64,000 bases of DNA, taken from assembly GCA_001653155.1 (NCBI GenBank), contig BDEJ01000010.1:1-64000 (forward strand). Reading direction: 5' to 3'. Numbering within the stretch: position 1 is the stretch's first letter; each line of letters starts with the position of its first letter. The position numbers and the translations under genes are program-made. Shown here one piece after another: positions 1 through 7,801 of this stretch. The notes under the pieces were generated by a model that worked only from the letters and a program-made list of their open reading frames with translations, ran no database searches and was not told where the DNA came from. This stretch comes from Porphyromonadaceae bacterium H1. GTDB taxonomy: Bacteria > Bacteroidota > Bacteroidia > Bacteroidales > Paludibacteraceae.

Positions 1-29
1 AGCGAGGGATAGCTCCCACAACAACAGCC

Positions 30-302
30 AACGGCGACTTCAACGAGGCCAACGGCGACTTCAACGAGGACAACGACGACTTCGACGAGGACAACGACGA
101 CTTCAACGAGGACAACGGCGACCTCAACGAGGACAACGACGACTTCAACGAGGACAACGACGGCCTCAACGAGGACAACGGCGACCTCAATGAGGACAAC
201 GACGACTTCAACGAGGACAACGGCGACCTCAACGAGGACAACGACGACTTCAACGAGGACAACGGCGACCTCAACGAGGACAACGACGGCCTCCACGAGG
301 AC
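30..302. repeat. 13-copy 21-bp tandem repeat (minisatellite)
   Basis: Thirteen head-to-tail units of exactly 21 bp (first unit 30-50, last 282-302) with no spacer and no indel. Units differ at only a few positions: GAC/GGC at the second and third codons, TTC/CTC at the fourth, and AAC, GAC or CAC at the fifth. From unit 5 the types largely alternate, suggesting a 42-bp higher-order unit. In frame 3 the array reads as an acidic heptad, N-(D/G)-(D/G)-(F/L)-N-E-D, open from the window edge to a TGA at 312-314. In frame 2 it is also open from the edge, as an Arg/Gln/Leu-rich repeat. Frame 1 is open only after a TAG at 10-12. It could therefore be the repetitive C-terminal tail of a gene that starts outside the window, or a non-coding VNTR. 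Which one cannot be decided here. Confidence 0.95.
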
Positions 303-395
303 AAGGAAATATGAATCTTAACGGGTTGCGGGATATGGGAAAGCACCCAAGACCCCAAAAAACCAATTATTTATTCACTTTTAAAAAATGCAATT
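303..395. other. A/T-rich gap between repeat array and lipoprotein gene
   Basis: After the last repeat unit there is about 90 bp with no convincing gene. It contains runs of A and T just before the lipoprotein start codon at 396. I see no clean TAnnTTTG promoter box and no hairpin here. Confidence 0.5.
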
Positions 396-1562
396 ATGAA
401 ACGAAAAAGTTTGAAAACGATGGCGATGTGTATCATCGCAGCGGCGGGCTTCCTGGCCTGCAAGCCGGGCAACGCTCCCGAAGAGCCGACGAACGAACCG
501 CAATATCCCTATGAACTGCGCTTGCTGAAGAGCGGCTGGGACGGTCCCGAGGAGAGCGAGCGGAGTCTGAGCGACCCCATAAACCTGCATCTGGGACAGG
601 TCAGAGGCTTCGTCTTTTGGGATACGAAGAGCCGGAAAATCTTTCTCCCGAAGGGGGTAGAAATGAAAATGGAGGATGAAAGCATCGCGACAGCCGGAAG
701 TATTTTCGGCGTGTTCGGGCTAACAGGTAAAAGCAAGGGGACAACCAAGCTGACGCTGGAGGTGGAATTAGAAGACGGCAGCCGGCACAGCCACAGTTTT
801 CGGGTGGAGGTGAGCGATGAGCCGGGGCTCCAAAAGCTGGAACTGAAAGAGCGGGAGCTGAAGATGCTTCCCGGCGAGGAGCGCAGCCTCAGCCTGACAA
901 TGACGCCCGAAAGACCGGCCAACCGCGAAGTGACTTGGAAGAGCCGCGACCCGGAGATTGCCCGGGTGGACAAATACGGGCAGGTGACGGCCCTCAAACC
1001 CGGCAAAACGCGCATACGGGTTGTCTCGGACGACGAGTTTCTCTCGGCCGAATGCGCCGTGGAAGTCGTGGACCTGAAGGCCCTTGTGGACACGGCGCTG
1101 GACTTTGCGAAGTACTTGAATGACAAAGCCGGACAGCCCGGGAAGAAGAAAGACGCAGTAAAAAGCTTGGAAACCGGATGGGGTAGCAGCTTTATTAAGG
1201 AGGACGGAAACTTCCTCGCCTTTAAACCTGCTGTAAGCGAATTCCCCCTTATTCACAGGGGTTGGATCTTTGATAAGGATCACAACTACGAAGCCGATGA
1301 GCTGGTGCTGATTTACAGCGAGACGCTCAATGAGGCCTTTGCCCGATACGATGCCGAAGCCAAGAAGTGGAAGCTGAAAGCCTCCCTGCTTAAAAGCTAT
1401 ATGCAAGGCCGGGGTTTCGAAGTTACGGGAGAATCTGACAATCATTTGCGGTTCAAACACAAGGAAACGAGGAAGGTCTGTGCGTTTCGCTATAAAGGTT
1501 TTGAAGATGTTGACGACAACAGGCCCTACGTTGTGGTGAATGTTTGGTGGGTTAAGGAATAA
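396..1562 (+). CDS. Lipoprotein with bacterial Ig-like (Big2) domain
   Basis: A 388-residue predicted surface or periplasmic lipoprotein. The N-terminus has a basic start, a hydrophobic stretch and a lipobox F-L-A-C with Cys22, followed by an acidic/proline linker. Residues about 145-225 match a Big2 fold: an LPGE turn, the VTWKSRDPEIARVDKYG core typical of this family, then a GKTRIRV strand. The last 160 residues match nothing I recognise. Big2 domains usually act as spacers or adhesion modules, so an envelope or adhesive role is likely but not shown. A strong terminator follows at 1586, so the gene is probably transcribed alone. The upstream repeat array is not in its reading frame. Confidence 0.8.
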   Translation: MKRKSLKTMAMCIIAAAGFLACKPGNAPEEPTNEPQYPYELRLLKSGWDGPEESERSLSDPINLHLGQVRGFVFWDTKSRKIFLPKGVEMKMEDESIATAGSIFGVFGLTGKSKGTTKLTLEVELEDGSRHSHSFRVEVSDEPGLQKLELKERELKMLPGEERSLSLTMTPERPANREVTWKSRDPEIARVDKYGQVTALKPGKTRIRVVSDDEFLSAECAVEVVDLKALVDTALDFAKYLNDKAGQPGKKKDAVKSLETGWGSSFIKEDGNFLAFKPAVSEFPLIHRGWIFDKDHNYEADELVLIYSETLNEAFARYDAEAKKWKLKASLLKSYMQGRGFEVTGESDNHLRFKHKETRKVCAFRYKGFEDVDDNRPYVVVNVWWVKE

Positions 1563-1585
1563 CCCTTGCGGGGGAGTGCAAAAAG

Positions 1586-1617
1586 AAGCGGGGGCCGGGC
1601 GGCATCCCGCTTTTTTT
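1586..1617 (+). terminator. Intrinsic terminator after the Big2 lipoprotein gene
   Basis: A 7-bp stem (AAGCGGG, 1586-1592, with CCCGCTT, 1606-1612) encloses a GC-rich loop that can itself form a 3-bp stem. T residues run from 1611 to 1617. It lies 24 bp after the stop codon of the lipoprotein gene. Confidence 0.8.
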
Positions 1618-1620
1618 GCC

Positions 1621-1628
1621 TATCTTTG
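1621..1628 (+). promoter_or_regulatory. Bacteroidota-type -7 box (TATCTTTG)
   Basis: TATCTTTG matches the Bacteroidota -7 consensus TAnnTTTG and lies about 60 bp before the ATG at 1690. No good TTTG -33 element is seen at the usual distance, because that region is the terminator of the previous gene. Confidence 0.45.
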
Positions 1629-1689
1629 CGGTCCTGCGGGTCTTAGTCCTTTCCGGAGGGCCTGCAGCCCAAAGTTAAATAGATTCCTT

Positions 1690-2067
1690 ATGACTACCAA
1701 GAAGAAATTATTCCTGTCCTTTCTGGCGGCCTTGCTGCTGCTTGCGGGGCTTTTCGTTTATGTTAAGTTTTACTTTGTCTTCGGGCAGGGCGTTAAGGCC
1801 GGCGAGCTGAATTATTTTATGCACAAGGGCTATCTTTTCAAAACCTACGAGGGCAAGCTGATACAGGCGGGCTACCGTTCGCAGGCAGCGGGGCGGATTC
1901 AGTCCTACGAGTTCAAGTTTTCGGTGAGCGATCCGGCTCTGGCCGACTCGCTGATGCGTTGCAGCGGCAAGAACGTCGAGCTGGGCTACAAGGAGTATCT
2001 CGGAACCCTGCCTTGGCGGGGCGTGAGCCGCCACGTGGTGGATAAGATCATTTCGGTGGAAGATTAA
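1690..2067 (+). CDS. Small single-pass membrane protein, Bacteroidota conserved family
   Basis: A 125-residue protein with a lysine-rich N-terminus and one hydrophobic segment (about residues 7-28), then a soluble domain with the motifs GVKAGELNY, YEGKLIQAG, CSGKNVELGYKEY and LPWRG. From memory this is a Bacteroidales family often mislabelled as 6-phosphogluconate dehydrogenase. It has no dinucleotide fold, so that label should not be used. The ATG at 1690 was chosen over a GTG at 1540, because the longer frame would overlap the upstream gene and its terminator and add a non-conserved stretch. It heads a run of close same-strand genes (gldD, PPTase, prenyltransferase). Function unknown; topology suggests a membrane-anchored periplasmic domain. 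Confidence 0.75.
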   Translation: MTTKKKLFLSFLAALLLLAGLFVYVKFYFVFGQGVKAGELNYFMHKGYLFKTYEGKLIQAGYRSQAAGRIQSYEFKFSVSDPALADSLMRCSGKNVELGYKEYLGTLPWRGVSRHVVDKIISVED

Positions 2068-2085
2068 AAAAAATCCTTTCGAGCG

Positions 2086-2667
2086 ATGCGTTTCTTTTCT
2101 TTATCCTTCGGCCTGCCGGCCCTGCTTGGGGTCTTGCTCTCGCTCTGCGCTTGCGGGGGCTCTTATACGCCGCGTCCTTACGGTTACTTCCGGGTCGATT
2201 TGCCGCCGCACAGTTACCGTAGCTTCGACAGCCTCGGCCTGCCTTATCGTTTCGAGCTTTCGGAGCAGGCCCGTGTTGTACTGCGCGATGCCCACCGGGA
2301 ATGGATCGACATACACTACCCCGCACTCAACGGCAGTGTGTATTGCAGCTACCTGCCTGTCTCGGGCAATCTCTTCGAACTTTCGGAGGATGCCCGGCGC
2401 ATAGTGTACAAGCATAGCGTCCGCGCCGACGGCATTCGCGAGTCCTTTTACGAGAATCCCGGCGAAAGGGTTTACGCCCTCCTCTACGACCTCGAGGGGA
2501 ATACCGCCTCTCCCTTGCAATTCGTAGTTACCGACAGCCTGCGGCATTTCTTTCGCGCGGCCCTTTACTTCAACCACGTCCCCAACAAAGATTCCATTGC
2601 TCCGATGATGGACTACGTACGTGCGGATATGCTTCGTCTGATTGAAAGTTTCCAATGGAAAAAATGA
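2086..2667 (+). CDS. gldD: GldD-like gliding/secretion-associated lipoprotein
   Basis: A 193-residue lipoprotein with lipobox L-C-A-C and Cys23. Family features seen in order are PRPYGYFRVDLP near the N-terminus, WIDIHYP, YKHSVRADGI, LYDLEGNTASPLQF, TDSLRHFFRAALYF, and a C-terminal PNKDSI. GldD is required for gliding and the type IX secretion machinery in Flavobacterium. Many non-gliding Bacteroidales keep a homologue, so motility should not be inferred. The stop codon overlaps the start of the phosphopantetheinyl transferase gene, which points to translational coupling. Length is normal for the family. Confidence 0.85.
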   Translation: MRFFSLSFGLPALLGVLLSLCACGGSYTPRPYGYFRVDLPPHSYRSFDSLGLPYRFELSEQARVVLRDAHREWIDIHYPALNGSVYCSYLPVSGNLFELSEDARRIVYKHSVRADGIRESFYENPGERVYALLYDLEGNTASPLQFVVTDSLRHFFRAALYFNHVPNKDSIAPMMDYVRADMLRLIESFQWKK

Positions 2668-3269
2668 TTCGGGAAGCGTTTTGGAGGGTGGGGAGCAGCC
2701 GCATTCTTTTAAGCCCTCTGCCTGCCGACGATACCGCCGCCTTCGAAGCGGCGGCCCTTTCGGAGTCCGAGGAGGAGGCCTACCGGAGGCTCACCTCGCC
2801 CAAGCGCCGGCGCGAGTTTTTAGGCTTGCGCATCGCCTTGCAAAAACTCTGCCCGGCAAGCAGGTTGCGTTACCGGCCCGAGGGTAAGCCCTATGTGGAT
2901 GCGGGGCATATCAGCGTGTCGCACAGCGGCGAATATTTAGCCCTCATCTTCGATCCCGAGCGCCCCGTAGGCATCGACATCGAATGCCGCAGCAGGAAAT
3001 TCGAAACACTCGCGCCGCGCTTCCTGGCTCCCGACGAGAGGGAATATCTCTCGAAAGAGCAGCTGGCCTTGGCCTGGTCGGCCAAAGAAGCGCTTTATAA
3101 GATTTTGGGTGCTCCGGCGGTCGATTTTTCAGGCCAGCAACGGGTGCTGCCTTTCGATTTGCAGCCGGCGGGAAGCCTTCGCATCGAACACCGTCCCGCG
3201 CAACGCTGCTACCAAGCCTCCTACCGATTGACGGAGGCCTATGCCTTGGTTTACATCGTAGCAAACTAA
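2655..3269 (+). CDS. 4'-phosphopantetheinyl transferase, Sfp-type
   Basis: A 204-residue enzyme expected to move the phosphopantetheine arm of CoA onto a carrier-protein serine. The two signature motifs are intact: GIDIE (106-110, Mg-binding Asp/Glu) and WSAKEALYK (141-149). Two starts are possible. ATG 2655 overlaps gldD by 13 bp, and ATG 2664 gives a classic ATGA stop/start overlap; the shorter form (201 aa) is equally credible. It lies between gldD and a GGGP-synthase-type gene, so it may activate the fatty-acid acyl carrier protein or act in a lipid pathway. The substrate cannot be told from sequence. Confidence 0.85.
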   Translation: MEKMIREAFWRVGSSRILLSPLPADDTAAFEAAALSESEEEAYRRLTSPKRRREFLGLRIALQKLCPASRLRYRPEGKPYVDAGHISVSHSGEYLALIFDPERPVGIDIECRSRKFETLAPRFLAPDEREYLSKEQLALAWSAKEALYKILGAPAVDFSGQQRVLPFDLQPAGSLRIEHRPAQRCYQASYRLTEAYALVYIVAN

Positions 3270-3278
3270 AAAAAAATT

Positions 3279-4043
3279 ATGCTTATGGAAAAAATACTCG
3301 ATAGCATCCAAAGAAACAGCGCCGCAGGGCGGAAGATGCTGGCCGTCCTGCTCGACCCCGACCTTCTTGCCTGCGAAGCCCGCACGGTCGAGATGCTGGA
3401 ACTGCTGGCCGTGCATCGCCCCGATTTCGTTTTTGTGGGGGGCAGCCATACCGTGGAGCGCAGCGACCTGCTCATCCGCCGTCTGAAAGCCCACAGCAAT
3501 CTTCCCGTCCTGCTCTTTCCCGGTAATGTGTCGCAGTTCAGTCCCGAAGCCGATGCCTTGCTCAACCTCTCCCTCCTCTCGGGGCGGAACCCCGATTTCC
3601 TTATCGGCCAGCACGTGTTGGCGGCCATCGAAGTGAAGCGTTCGGGCATCGAGGTCTTGCCTACGGCCTACCTCCTGATCGAGGGCGGGCGCTGCAGCTC
3701 GGTGGAGTATATAAGCAACACCCGTCCCATTCCCCGCGATAAGCAACAAATTGCCTTGGCTACGGCCGTGGCCGGCGAACTGCTGGGGATGCAGCTGGTT
3801 TATCTCGAAGCCGGTAGCGGCGCCCTGCTGCCCGTGCCCGCCGAGCTGATTCGTTGCGTGAGACAAGGCTGTGGCCTGCCCCTTATCGTGGGAGGAGGCA
3901 TCCGGAGCGAAGAAGCCCTCGAAACAGCCTACCGTGCCGGCGCCGACCTCGTGGTGCTGGGCAATGTGCTTGAGAGCGAAGCACAGAAAATAGCCGCTTT
4001 TGTGGAAGTTCGGCGTCGCTGTTCGGAGTCCGGGAAACTTTAA
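3279..4043 (+). CDS. Geranylgeranylglyceryl phosphate synthase family protein
   Basis: A 254-residue TIM-barrel prenyltransferase of the PcrB/GGGPS family, which joins a polyprenyl diphosphate to sn-glycerol-1-phosphate to form an ether bond. Visible motifs are LLDPDL near the N-terminus, FVGGSHTVE, LFPGNVSQ, YLEAGSG, VGGGIRS and DLVVLGNVLE, the last ones forming the phosphate-binding end of the barrel. The family is best known from archaeal membrane lipids, and homologues occur widely in Bacteroidota. An ATG 6 bp downstream (3285) is an alternative start. It directly follows the phosphopantetheinyl transferase gene and is GC-rich like it. The product in this organism and the source of glycerol-1-phosphate are unknown. 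Confidence 0.85.
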   Translation: MLMEKILDSIQRNSAAGRKMLAVLLDPDLLACEARTVEMLELLAVHRPDFVFVGGSHTVERSDLLIRRLKAHSNLPVLLFPGNVSQFSPEADALLNLSLLSGRNPDFLIGQHVLAAIEVKRSGIEVLPTAYLLIEGGRCSSVEYISNTRPIPRDKQQIALATAVAGELLGMQLVYLEAGSGALLPVPAELIRCVRQGCGLPLIVGGGIRSEEALETAYRAGADLVVLGNVLESEAQKIAAFVEVRRRCSESGKL

Positions 4044-4054
4044 AGAGCCTGCGT

Positions 4055-4867
4055 ATGAAAGAAAAAATGATAAGGACCGACTACGGAGCTTTGTATTTCC
4101 GGGTTTCCGATACCTGGGATGCAAACAGAAAAACGATCTTTTTCTTTCACGGGCTGACAGCCGACCACCGTATGTTCGATGCTCAGGTCCGCTACTTTCA
4201 GGATGAATACAATGTGATTGCCTGGGATGCCCCCATGCATGGAAAATCCAAGACCTTCAGCGGCTTTAATATGGATGTGGGCGTCAAATCGATTCAAGCC
4301 ATCCTGCAAAGCCTTTCCGTCGAAAAAATCATAGCCGTGGGGCAATCCTACGGCGGATATTTCGTGCAGGCTCTGATTGCCCGAAGCCCCCAAACTCTGC
4401 TTTTGTTTATCGGTATCGGCACTTCGCCTTACGGTAAGGTTTATTATTCGAAATCGGATTATTTCTGGCTCAAACGTGTGGGGTTTATCGCTAGCTGTTA
4501 TCCCTTTGCCTTGTTAAAAAAAACGGTGGCAAAACGTGTGGCCGTCACAGCGGAGGGCTATGAAAATATGATGGACATGTTGGCGCTTTATCGTAAAAGA
4601 GAATATGTAGGCTTGATACAAGCGCACTACGATGCTTTTATGCAAGACAATCGGGATTTGCAGATAGACTGTCCGGTTTTAATCCTTCGGGGCGAGTCGG
4701 ATGCTGTTGGCAAAGTAACGCAATACTGCGAGGCTTGGCAGCGGCGTAGCGGGTACCCCTTGGAGATCGTAGCCCGTGCAGGGCATAATGCCAATGTCGA
4801 TAATCCGGATGCGGTGAACAGCCTTATCGAAGGCTTTATTCAGACTCAATACCCTCTGTCGCAGTAG
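4055..4867 (+). CDS. Alpha/beta hydrolase
   Basis: A 270-residue alpha/beta-hydrolase-fold protein, predicted cytoplasmic. Motifs are FFFHG (oxyanion loop, residues 29-33), the nucleophile elbow G-Q-S-Y-G-G with Ser98, an acid in the strand RGESDAV, and the catalytic histidine in AGHNANVDNP near the C-terminus. The whole triad is therefore visible. The substrate is not predictable; esterase, lactonase or C-C hydrolase activities all fit. It starts 11 bp after the prenyltransferase gene and may be co-transcribed, but its composition is visibly less GC-rich than the genes to its left. A bidirectional terminator lies just downstream. Confidence 0.8.
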   Translation: MKEKMIRTDYGALYFRVSDTWDANRKTIFFFHGLTADHRMFDAQVRYFQDEYNVIAWDAPMHGKSKTFSGFNMDVGVKSIQAILQSLSVEKIIAVGQSYGGYFVQALIARSPQTLLLFIGIGTSPYGKVYYSKSDYFWLKRVGFIASCYPFALLKKTVAKRVAVTAEGYENMMDMLALYRKREYVGLIQAHYDAFMQDNRDLQIDCPVLILRGESDAVGKVTQYCEAWQRRSGYPLEIVARAGHNANVDNPDAVNSLIEGFIQTQYPLSQ

Positions 4868-4880
4868 GGAGATATAAAAA

Positions 4881-4916
4881 AGGCTTGCGAAGCTTAGCAT
4901 GCTGCTTAGCAAGCCT
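4881..4916. terminator. Bidirectional terminator between hydrolase (+) and adk (-)
   Basis: An 8-bp stem AGGCTTGC (4881-4888) pairs with GCAAGCCT (4909-4916), with a further AAGC/GCTT pairing inside. On the minus strand the stem is followed by a T-run (complement of 4876-4880), fitting termination of adk. On the plus strand it is followed by a shorter T stretch. Confidence 0.75.
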
Positions 4917-4975
4917 GAATTTTGCATTCCGAATCCCCCAATCGGGAAGAGCCGGATGGATGGGAAAAGAAGAGC

Positions 4976-5548
4976 CTATGCTTCTTGCAGGGCCTTGACG
5001 ATGCGCCCCTGTATTTGGTCGATACTGCCCGTTCCGTCGATGGCTGCGTATTTGTTTTGCTTGCGGTAGAAGTCGCTCACGGGTTTGGTTTTTTCGTGAT
5101 AGACAGAGAGGCGTTTGCGTATGGTATCGATGTTGTCGTCGCTGCGTCCGGAGCTTTCTCCGCGTTTGAGGAGGCGGTCGATGAGTTCGGCCTCGGACAC
5201 GTCGATATCTATCATCAGTCCTATGTCCAGTTTGCGGGCCTTCAGCATTTCTTCGAGCATTTCGGCCTGCGTGACGGTCCGGGGGAAACCGTCGAGTATC
5301 AGTCCCCGGAATTCGCCTGCTGCCTTGTCGATGGCTTCTGCCAGCAGGCGGGCAATCATTTCGTCGGGTACGAGCTGTCCCTGTTCGATGTGGCGGCGTG
5401 CTTCCTGACCTATAGGGCTGTTCTTACCCATTTCCTCCCGCAGGAGGTCGCCGGTAGAGAGGTGTTTCAATCCGAACCGTGCCACCAGCAGTTCGCTTTG
5501 GGTGCCTTTGCCCGATCCAGGTGCACCGCAGATGATGATGTTCAGCAT
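4976..5548 (-). CDS. adk: Adenylate kinase
   Basis: A 190-residue cytoplasmic enzyme that interconverts ATP + AMP with 2 ADP. The P-loop GAPGSGKGTQ is at residues 8-17, followed by STGDLLREE and the conserved LILDGFPRT. The lid region between the two halves is short and has no zinc-binding cysteines, i.e. the short-lid form. Length is normal for that type. It is followed by a terminator at 4881-4916. The hpt gene lies 59 bp upstream on the same strand, so the two purine genes probably form an operon. Confidence 0.95.
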   Translation of the reverse strand: MLNIIICGAPGSGKGTQSELLVARFGLKHLSTGDLLREEMGKNSPIGQEARRHIEQGQLVPDEMIARLLAEAIDKAAGEFRGLILDGFPRTVTQAEMLEEMLKARKLDIGLMIDIDVSEAELIDRLLKRGESSGRSDDNIDTIRKRLSVYHEKTKPVSDFYRKQNKYAAIDGTGSIDQIQGRIVKALQEA

Positions 5549-5607
5549 TTCGGTAGTTGTTTGGTTGATAGAGCTTGTATTTTCTTTTTGCTTTCGAGAG
5601 AGCGTCT

Positions 5608-6147
5608 TTATTCTTCGACTACAGTGTATATGTCGCGGAGATTGCGTCCGTATCCGTCGTAGTCCAGTCCGTATCCGACGATAAAGTCGTTGGGAATTTT
5701 GATGGCTACATAATCGAGGCGGATGTCGCGTTGCAGGGCTTCGGGCTTTTGCAGGAAGCTGGCCACACGTATGCTTCGGGCTCCTTTGTTTTTAAGGGAG
5801 GCGAGGATGCGCTCCATGGTGATGCCCGTGTCCACGATGTCTTCTATCACTACCACGTTGCGATCTACGACGCTTTCGTTCAGTCCGATGATTTCCTTTA
5901 CTTCGCCCGTGGTGAGCAATCCTTCGTAAGAGGCAAGTTTTACAAAAGTAATTTGGCTGTTGATGTTTATGTGGCGCATCAGGTCGCCGGCAAACATAAA
6001 GGCTCCGTTGAGTACGCAGATAAAGAGGGGATCGGCATCGGCCAAGTCCCGGTTGATGCGTTCGGCCACTTCTTTTACGGCTTGTTGAATTTGCACTTCC
6101 GGTATCGACAGGGCAAATTTTCGGTCTTTGAGTTGTAGGGTTTTCAT
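5608..6147 (-). CDS. hpt: Hypoxanthine phosphoribosyltransferase
   Basis: A 179-residue purine salvage enzyme that makes IMP or GMP from hypoxanthine or guanine and PRPP. The PRPP-binding signature VVVIEDIVDTGIT is at residues 98-110; other family segments are CVLNGAFMF and a C-terminal YGLDYDGYGRNL. The start at 6147 was chosen because it matches the family N-terminus. An in-frame extension reaching 6390 would run through the promoter box at 6198-6205 and the nuo terminator. It lies upstream of adk on the same strand. Confidence 0.93.
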   Translation of the reverse strand: MKTLQLKDRKFALSIPEVQIQQAVKEVAERINRDLADADPLFICVLNGAFMFAGDLMRHININSQITFVKLASYEGLLTTGEVKEIIGLNESVVDRNVVVIEDIVDTGITMERILASLKNKGARSIRVASFLQKPEALQRDIRLDYVAIKIPNDFIVGYGLDYDGYGRNLRDIYTVVEE

Positions 6148-6197
6148 ATTTGATTGTTTGCTACCCACGCAGGGGATGTCGGTTGAAAAAAACCTTG

Positions 6198-6205
6198 CAA
6201 AGATA
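6198..6205 (-). promoter_or_regulatory. -7 box (TATCTTTG) upstream of hpt-adk
   Basis: Read on the minus strand this is TATCTTTG, a match to TAnnTTTG, about 50 bp before the hpt start. No clear TTTG -33 element is visible at the expected spacing. Confidence 0.5.
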
Positions 6206-6246
6206 CGAAAAAAGCTTTGTTTTACTTCTTTTTTGGGCCATGAAAA

Positions 6247-6280
6247 ACGGGGTGGAACATGCTTTATTGTTCCACCCCGT
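6247..6280. terminator. Terminator of the nuo operon
   Basis: A perfect 12-bp stem, ACGGGGTGGAAC (6247-6258) with GTTCCACCCCGT (6269-6280), and a 10-nt loop. On the minus strand it is followed at once by five T residues (complement of 6242-6246). It lies 24 bp beyond the nuoN stop and insulates nuo from hpt. Confidence 0.9.
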
Positions 6281-6304
6281 ATGTTTGGACTCGTCTCGGT
6301 TTTT

Positions 6305-7720
6305 TTACAAAGCCAGCTGTCCGATTCCCTCATACACGACGCTGAGGATGCCGAGGCACAAGACCCCGAACATACACAGGGCGAGGGCAATTTGTGCCGG
6401 GCGGTCGCTGCGTATGGTTTCGATAGGACGCTCGTTGTCCTTTACGAACATAGCTTTTACGACAATCAGGTAGTAGTAAAGCGAAATAACCGTATTGAGC
6501 AGGGCGATGAATATCAATACGTAGAAACCCTGCTCGGCAGCAGCCATAAATACGAAGAATTTGCTGAAGAATCCGGCAAAGAAAGGAATACCTCCGAGGG
6601 AGAAGAGCGCCAGCATCATTGCTACACTCAAACGGGGGTTGGTCTTGTATAATCCGTTGTAGTCGGCAATGTCCGTTTTTCCGCTGCGTTGCTCGATGAT
6701 GGATACCACGCCGAATACCGCTAAGTTGGAGCAGGCATAGACCAGTACGTAGTAAATCAAAGCCGTCAATCCTTGCGGTGTTCCGGCCAGTACGGCCAAT
6801 ACGATGTATCCGGCCTGCGATATGGACGAGAAAGCGAGGAAGCGTTTCATGTTCTTTTGACGCAGGGCAAAGAGGTTACCCACGGTGATGGAAAGCAGCA
6901 CCAGGGCGTAGAGGATGAATTGCCATTCTTCCATCAAGGCGCCGAATACCTTTGTCAGCAAGCTGAAAAGTACGAATACGGCAGCGCCCTTGGATACGAC
7001 CGACAGGTAGGCCGTTACGGTTGTCGGAGCTCCTTCGTAGACGTCGGCTGTCCAGAGGTGGAAAGGCACGAGGGATATTTTGAAGAAGAGACCTGCAGCA
7101 AAAAATACGAAGGCCATCACTTGCAAGGGCGATCCGGTGATGCTTCCGGCCAAGTCGTCGAAGTAGAGTGTTCCGGTCGATCCGTAGATGAGCGAAATAC
7201 CGAAAAGCGAAATAGCGGAGGCAAAGGCTGCCGAAAAGATGTATTTGGCTGCTGCTTCGGCCGATGTCTGGCGGTATTTGTCGAAAGCTACGAGGGCAGC
7301 CATCGGTATGGAGGCCATTTCGAGTCCGATGACGAAGAGCAGGAAGTTACCCGACGAGATCATGAAATACATGCCCAGCAGAGTGGATAGTGTCAGGTAG
7401 ATGTATTCGCCCTGCTTGTTGCGTCTTTCTTCGTCCTTCAGCCAGTTGTTTACCTGCATCAGCACGATGATGGTGGCTGCCGAGAGGATGGTTTTCACTG
7501 CGGTCATTACCGGTTTGTAACTGTACATGCCCCCGAAGGCATCGAAAGCCTCGCGCGGCAGGCAGTTTACTGCCGTATGCAGACCCAGCAGCCCCAAGGC
7601 CAGGGTCTGGAAGTGGCGTTTGCCTTTTTCGCCCGAAAATATGTCGTACACCAGCAGGATTAACATCACTCCGATGAGCGAAAGTTCCTCCTTCATCAAG
7701 AAAAAGTTCGTATAGTCCAT
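6305..7720 (-). CDS. nuoN: Complex I subunit N (antiporter-like)
   Basis: A 471-residue inner-membrane protein with about 14 hydrophobic segments, one of the three Mrp-antiporter-like proton-translocating subunits of complex I. The proton-pump segment [18 protein letters not shown] and the later [13 protein letters not shown] are typical. It is the last gene of the operon and is followed by the terminator at 6247-6280. Length is normal. The 81-bp spacer to nuoM holds a small 5-bp hairpin at 7738-7755. Confidence 0.95.
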   Translation of the reverse strand: MDYTNFFLMKEELSLIGVMLILLVYDIFSGEKGKRHFQTLALGLLGLHTAVNCLPREAFDAFGGMYSYKPVMTAVKTILSAATIIVLMQVNNWLKDEERRNKQGEYIYLTLSTLLGMYFMISSGNFLLFVIGLEMASIPMAALVAFDKYRQTSAEAAAKYIFSAAFASAISLFGISLIYGSTGTLYFDDLAGSITGSPLQVMAFVFFAAGLFFKISLVPFHLWTADVYEGAPTTVTAYLSVVSKGAAVFVLFSLLTKVFGALMEEWQFILYALVLLSITVGNLFALRQKNMKRFLAFSSISQAGYIVLAVLAGTPQGLTALIYYVLVYACSNLAVFGVVSIIEQRSGKTDIADYNGLYKTNPRLSVAMMLALFSLGGIPFFAGFFSKFFVFMAAAEQGFYVLIFIALLNTVISLYYYLIVVKAMFVKDNERPIETIRSDRPAQIALALCMFGVLCLGILSVVYEGIGQLAL

Positions 7721-7801
7721 GTTGTTTTTACTTGTTTGACGAGTAATGCTTCGTCGGCTTATTTTTAAACTGAGTTGTCTGTTCTCTTTATGTTCCGATT
7801 T

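Noticed and set aside
30-302. CRISPR array
   Set aside because: Units are 21 bp and directly adjacent, with no spacers between them and no cas genes nearby.
311-514. 67-codon frame just after the repeat array
   Set aside because: It is the tail of the repeat's frame 2 and overlaps the start of the Big2 lipoprotein gene in another frame; no domain.
5608-6390. Long N-terminal extension of hpt
   Set aside because: The extra 81 codons would cover the TATCTTTG promoter box and the nuo terminator and do not match the family.
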